Below are positions 7,448-8,445 of a stretch of 8,445 bases of DNA, piece after piece. The stretch covers positions 1 through 8,445 of the forward strand of contig JAEXPL010000474.1 of the NCBI GenBank assembly GCA_023446865.1, in the 5' to 3' direction. A program made the translations under genes and the position numbers. This DNA comes from Verrucomicrobiota bacterium. Lineage in GTDB: Bacteria; Verrucomicrobiota; Verrucomicrobiia; Opitutales; Opitutaceae. The notes below the pieces were generated by a model that was given only the letters and a program-made list of their open reading frames with translations, did no database searches and was not told the DNA's origin. Each line of letters starts with the position of its first letter. Position 1 is the first letter of the stretch.

Positions 7448-7456
7448 CCCCGTCAA
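7427..7456 (-). promoter_or_regulatory. Candidate dcw promoter overlapping the MraZ operator
   Basis: A good -35 hexamer TTGACG (7456-7451) is followed after 18 nt by a poor -10 candidate, AGAAAT (7432-7427). Transcription would start near 7420, inside the operator repeats, so bound MraZ would block it. The -10 is weak, so this is a tentative sigma-70-type assignment. If right, it excludes translation starts at 7428 and 7443. Confidence 0.3.
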
Positions 7457-7484
7457 GCCAACACCCCTCCTAAGTCGCGACAGG

Positions 7485-7501
7485 TTGTTCACTTATTCAC
7501 A
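7485..7501 (+). promoter_or_regulatory. Tandem DnaA-box-like octamers
   Basis: TTGTTCAC (7485-7492) is directly followed by TTATTCAC (7493-7500), identical at 7 of 8 positions. The second, with the next A, is TTATTCACA, a perfect match to the DnaA-box consensus TTATNCACA. It lies about 100 bp upstream of mraZ. A single 9-mer can arise by chance, though an AT-rich one is unlikely in such GC-rich DNA. Confidence 0.35.
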
Positions 7502-7539
7502 CCATCGCCCGCGCTACTTGCCCGTCGATGACTGCGGCT

Positions 7540-7554
7540 CGCCGCCATGCGGCG
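7540..7554. repeat. Short inverted repeat beside the repeat array
   Basis: CGCCGC (7540-7545) and GCGGCG (7549-7554) form a 6-bp stem with a CAT loop, ending 1 bp before the first copy of the 15-bp direct repeat. In GC-rich DNA this may be chance. Confidence 0.3.
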
Positions 7555-7564
7555 TACTAAATCT

Positions 7565-7576
7565 GGAAACGTTTCC
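7565..7576. repeat. 12-bp perfect palindrome GGAAACGTTTCC
   Basis: The end of the first direct repeat plus the next 6 bp form the perfect palindrome GGAAACGTTTCC with a central CG. This shape resembles operators of LacI-family regulators. No regulator gene is in view, and the site may only be a by-product of the array. Confidence 0.4.
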
Positions 7577-7594
7577 GGACTAAATCTGGCAACA

Positions 7595-7611
7595 TGCGCC
7601 ACTTAGGCGCA
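7595..7611. repeat. Inverted repeat in the wide spacer of the array
   Basis: TGCGCC (7595-7600) and GGCGCA (7606-7611) are perfect 6-bp arms around the loop ACTTA. They fill the one long spacer of the array, between copies 2 and 3. Confidence 0.45.
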
Positions 7612-7695
7612 CCGCCCGAACTAATTGTGGCAACAGCCGCACCGAACTAAATCTGGGTACGTCAAAACAACTAAATGTGGAAACATCCCGTCTCA

Positions 7696-7711
7696 GCCCT
7701 TTCGTGAGGGC
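7696..7711. repeat. Short inverted repeat 11 bp after the array
   Basis: GCCCT (7696-7700) and AGGGC (7707-7711) flank the loop TTCGTG. No T-run follows on either strand, so it is not a recognisable terminator. Confidence 0.3.
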
Positions 7712-7845
7712 GACAGGACTCCTCGCGCAGGCCGTCCCCACTCAGATCCAGTCCCCGAGCCCGAAACCCTGCTCCGGTGATTCACCGCGCACCGAGGCCC
7801 GGGAACTGAGGCTACTCCGCGTCCCGCCCTATCCGCATTCCGATA

Positions 7846-7865
7846 ACTATCGCGTCCCCGATAGT
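7846..7865. repeat. 7-bp perfect inverted repeat
   Basis: ACTATCG (7846-7852) and CGATAGT (7859-7865) enclose CGTCCC. A third related half-site, CGATA (7841-7845), abuts it and pairs with TATCG (7848-7852), so two alternative hairpins are possible. No T-run follows. It might be a protein-binding site or a REP-like remnant; its function is unknown. Confidence 0.45.
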
Positions 7866-8005
7866 CCTTGAGCCGTGCCACCAACGAGAGGGGCCCTCGA
7901 GCTTCCCCTCGTCATCGTGTCCGATGTCCATTTCCGTTTTGCGCCTACAGGGATCGTGCCTGCTGGTGCCCCTTCTTCGCGTGTTTTGTGCTCGTTGGAG
8001 GCGGC

Positions 8006-8445
8006 TCAACGTGCTCCTGCTTTCTCGAAGGACATGTCCCCCGCGGCCTCCACCCCACCAGCCTTCTTCAACAAAACTGCGTTGAAGGCACGCGGCTGGA
8101 CCGATGCGACGAGCACGATGCACCGGTTCTGCAGCTCCTCGTCGAGCACCGGCGCGGTGGTCGTGAGGAAGATCATCACCGGCCCGGTCACGACGTAGGA
8201 TTGCGTCTCGGTGCGGCCGGTCTGCTCGTCCTTGCCGGTCGCGGCCAGGCGCAGCTCGCCCTCGGACTGGAGCAGCTTCAGGGCGTAGCTGGCGCGCTCG
8301 GCGCCCTCCTGCTCGGCAATGGCGAGGATCTTGTTCCGCAGGTTGGCGCGGCCGAGGTAGAACAACGATTGCCCGGTCAGCGCCGAATACTTGTGCCGCG
8401 CCTCCGGCGGGATGAAGGCGAGGATCGCGTCCATCAACGTCGTCT
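8006..8445 (-). CDS. 3' part of a primase-like P-loop ATPase of mobile-element type, probably truncated
   Basis: The frame enters from the right edge: the first full codons read T-T-L-M-D-A-I-L, which fits the end of a Walker A motif (GKTTLMDA-like) whose start lies outside. Numbering from the TTG at 8437, KYSALTGQSLFYLGR (16-30), NKILAIAEQEGAERASYALKLLQSEGEL (35-62; Walker B-like region), the GPVMIFLTTT strand (85-94) and DEELQNRCIVLV (99-110) follow in the order I remember from long CHC2/Toprim primase-like proteins of Planctomycetes and Verrucomicrobia. There the chain continues for hundreds of residues after NRC. Here it ends 33 residues later in unrelated sequence containing a hairpin. 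A degraded mobile-element gene is likely. The family call is from memory, not a search. Confidence 0.55.
   Translation of the reverse strand, partial: TTLMDAILAFIPPEARHKYSALTGQSLFYLGRANLRNKILAIAEQEGAERASYALKLLQSEGELRLAATGKDEQTGRTETQSYVVTGPVMIFLTTTAPVLDEELQNRCIVLVASVQPRAFNAVLLKKAGGVEAAGDMSFEKAGAR
8066..8087. repeat. Stem-loop in the aberrant tail of the primase-like frame
   Basis: CTTCAAC (8066-8072) and GTTGAAG (8081-8087) form a perfect 7-bp stem with an 8-nt loop. On the minus strand it begins about 20 nt after the point where family similarity ends. No T-run follows, so a terminator is not supported; it could be part of a recombination or element end. Confidence 0.45.

Larger units (their letters stand above)
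7556..7684 (+). repeat. Five direct copies of a 15-bp motif (consensus ACTAAATCTGGMAAC)
   Basis: The copies are ACTAAATCTGGAAAC (7556-7570), ACTAAATCTGGCAAC (7579-7593), ACTAATTGTGGCAAC (7620-7634), ACTAAATCTGGGTAC (7646-7660) and ACTAAATGTGGAAAC (7670-7684). Eleven of 15 positions are invariant. Start-to-start distances are 23, 41, 26 and 24 bp. Copies 2 to 4 are preceded by a purine-rich CCGG or CCGA, and copies 2, 3 and 5 are followed by A, so the complement begins TGTT. Multiple degenerate sites near an end are known for transposase-binding ends of IS21-family and Tn7-like elements. Iterons or an array of regulator sites are alternatives. I cannot assign a family from sequence alone. Confidence 0.75.
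7457..8005. other. Repeat-rich intergenic region upstream of the dcw operon
   Basis: About 550 bp without a convincing gene on either strand: the open frames are short, lack ribosome binding sites and resemble nothing I know. It is visibly less GC-rich than the flanking operon. It contains the DnaA-box-like octamer pair, five copies of a 15-bp direct repeat and several short inverted repeats, described separately. An AGGAGG on the minus strand at 7471-7466 leads only to a few codons before a stop. Confidence 0.6.

Noticed and set aside
7459..7471. Consensus Shine-Dalgarno AGGAGG on the minus strand as the start of a small gene
   Set aside because: The GTG and TTG just after it run into TGA within a few codons, so no gene follows.
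6926..7492. N-terminal extension of the rsmH frame
   Set aside because: It is the alternate frame of mraZ. The RsmH family starts near HQSVLFHEVL, and GAGG marks ATG 6925.
7556..7684. CRISPR array
   Set aside because: The repeats are too short (15 bp) and too variable, the spacers are only 8-26 bp and uneven, and no cas genes are in view.
7693..7884. Minus-strand 63-codon open frame in the intergenic region
   Set aside because: Arginine- and glycine-rich translation with no start signal or family resemblance; it probably arises by chance.
7875..8198. Plus-strand open frame of 107 codons over the repeat region and the primase tail
   Set aside because: It overlaps the conserved minus-strand primase-like frame and shows no ribosome binding site or known motif.

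Overview
The window is very GC-rich. Almost all of it is one operon read on the minus strand (right to left): the division and cell wall (dcw) cluster. Gene order in transcription order is mraZ, rsmH (mraW), an ftsL-like gene, ftsI (PBP3-type transpeptidase), murE, murF and mraY, with mraY running off the left edge. The order, the divergent FtsL-like protein and the protein sequences suggest a Gram-negative bacterium. My best guess is Verrucomicrobiota, perhaps Opitutaceae, based on remembered family resemblance and not on a search. MurE carries the DNPR motif of meso-diaminopimelate-adding enzymes, so the cell wall is predicted to be the mDAP type.

Layout: 1-679 mraY (5' part only); 682-2079 murF; 2094-2125 a perfect 12-bp stem-loop in the murE-murF gap; 2152-3747 murE (a shorter form starts at 3633); 3744-5558 ftsI; 5562-5957 ftsL-like; 5954-6925 rsmH; 6934-7386 mraZ. 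Genes overlap by 4 bp (ATGA) or lie 2-8 bp apart, except murE-murF (72 bp). Only rsmH has a clear Shine-Dalgarno sequence directly before its chosen start. Just upstream of mraZ, at 7413-7447, lie four TGGGG-like pentamers at an exact 10-bp period. This is the architecture of a MraZ operator, so the cluster is probably autoregulated by its first gene product.

The roughly 620 bp right of the operator (7448-8005 plus the tail of the next gene) is different in character: less GC-rich, without convincing genes, and full of small repeats. It holds a tandem pair of DnaA-box-like octamers (one a perfect TTATTCACA), five direct copies of a 15-bp motif (consensus ACTAAATCTGGMAAC) at 7556-7684, and several short inverted repeats. 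At the right edge, 8006-8445 on the minus strand is the 3' part of a P-loop ATPase resembling the C-terminal half of mobile-element primase-like proteins. Its family similarity stops abruptly near 8108, which suggests a truncated gene.

Functionally, MurE and MurF complete the UDP-MurNAc-pentapeptide, MraY transfers it to the lipid carrier, and FtsI crosslinks septal peptidoglycan together with the FtsL-like scaffold. RsmH methylates 16S rRNA and MraZ controls the operon. The right-hand part looks like the scar or end of an integrated element lying directly upstream of the dcw promoter.
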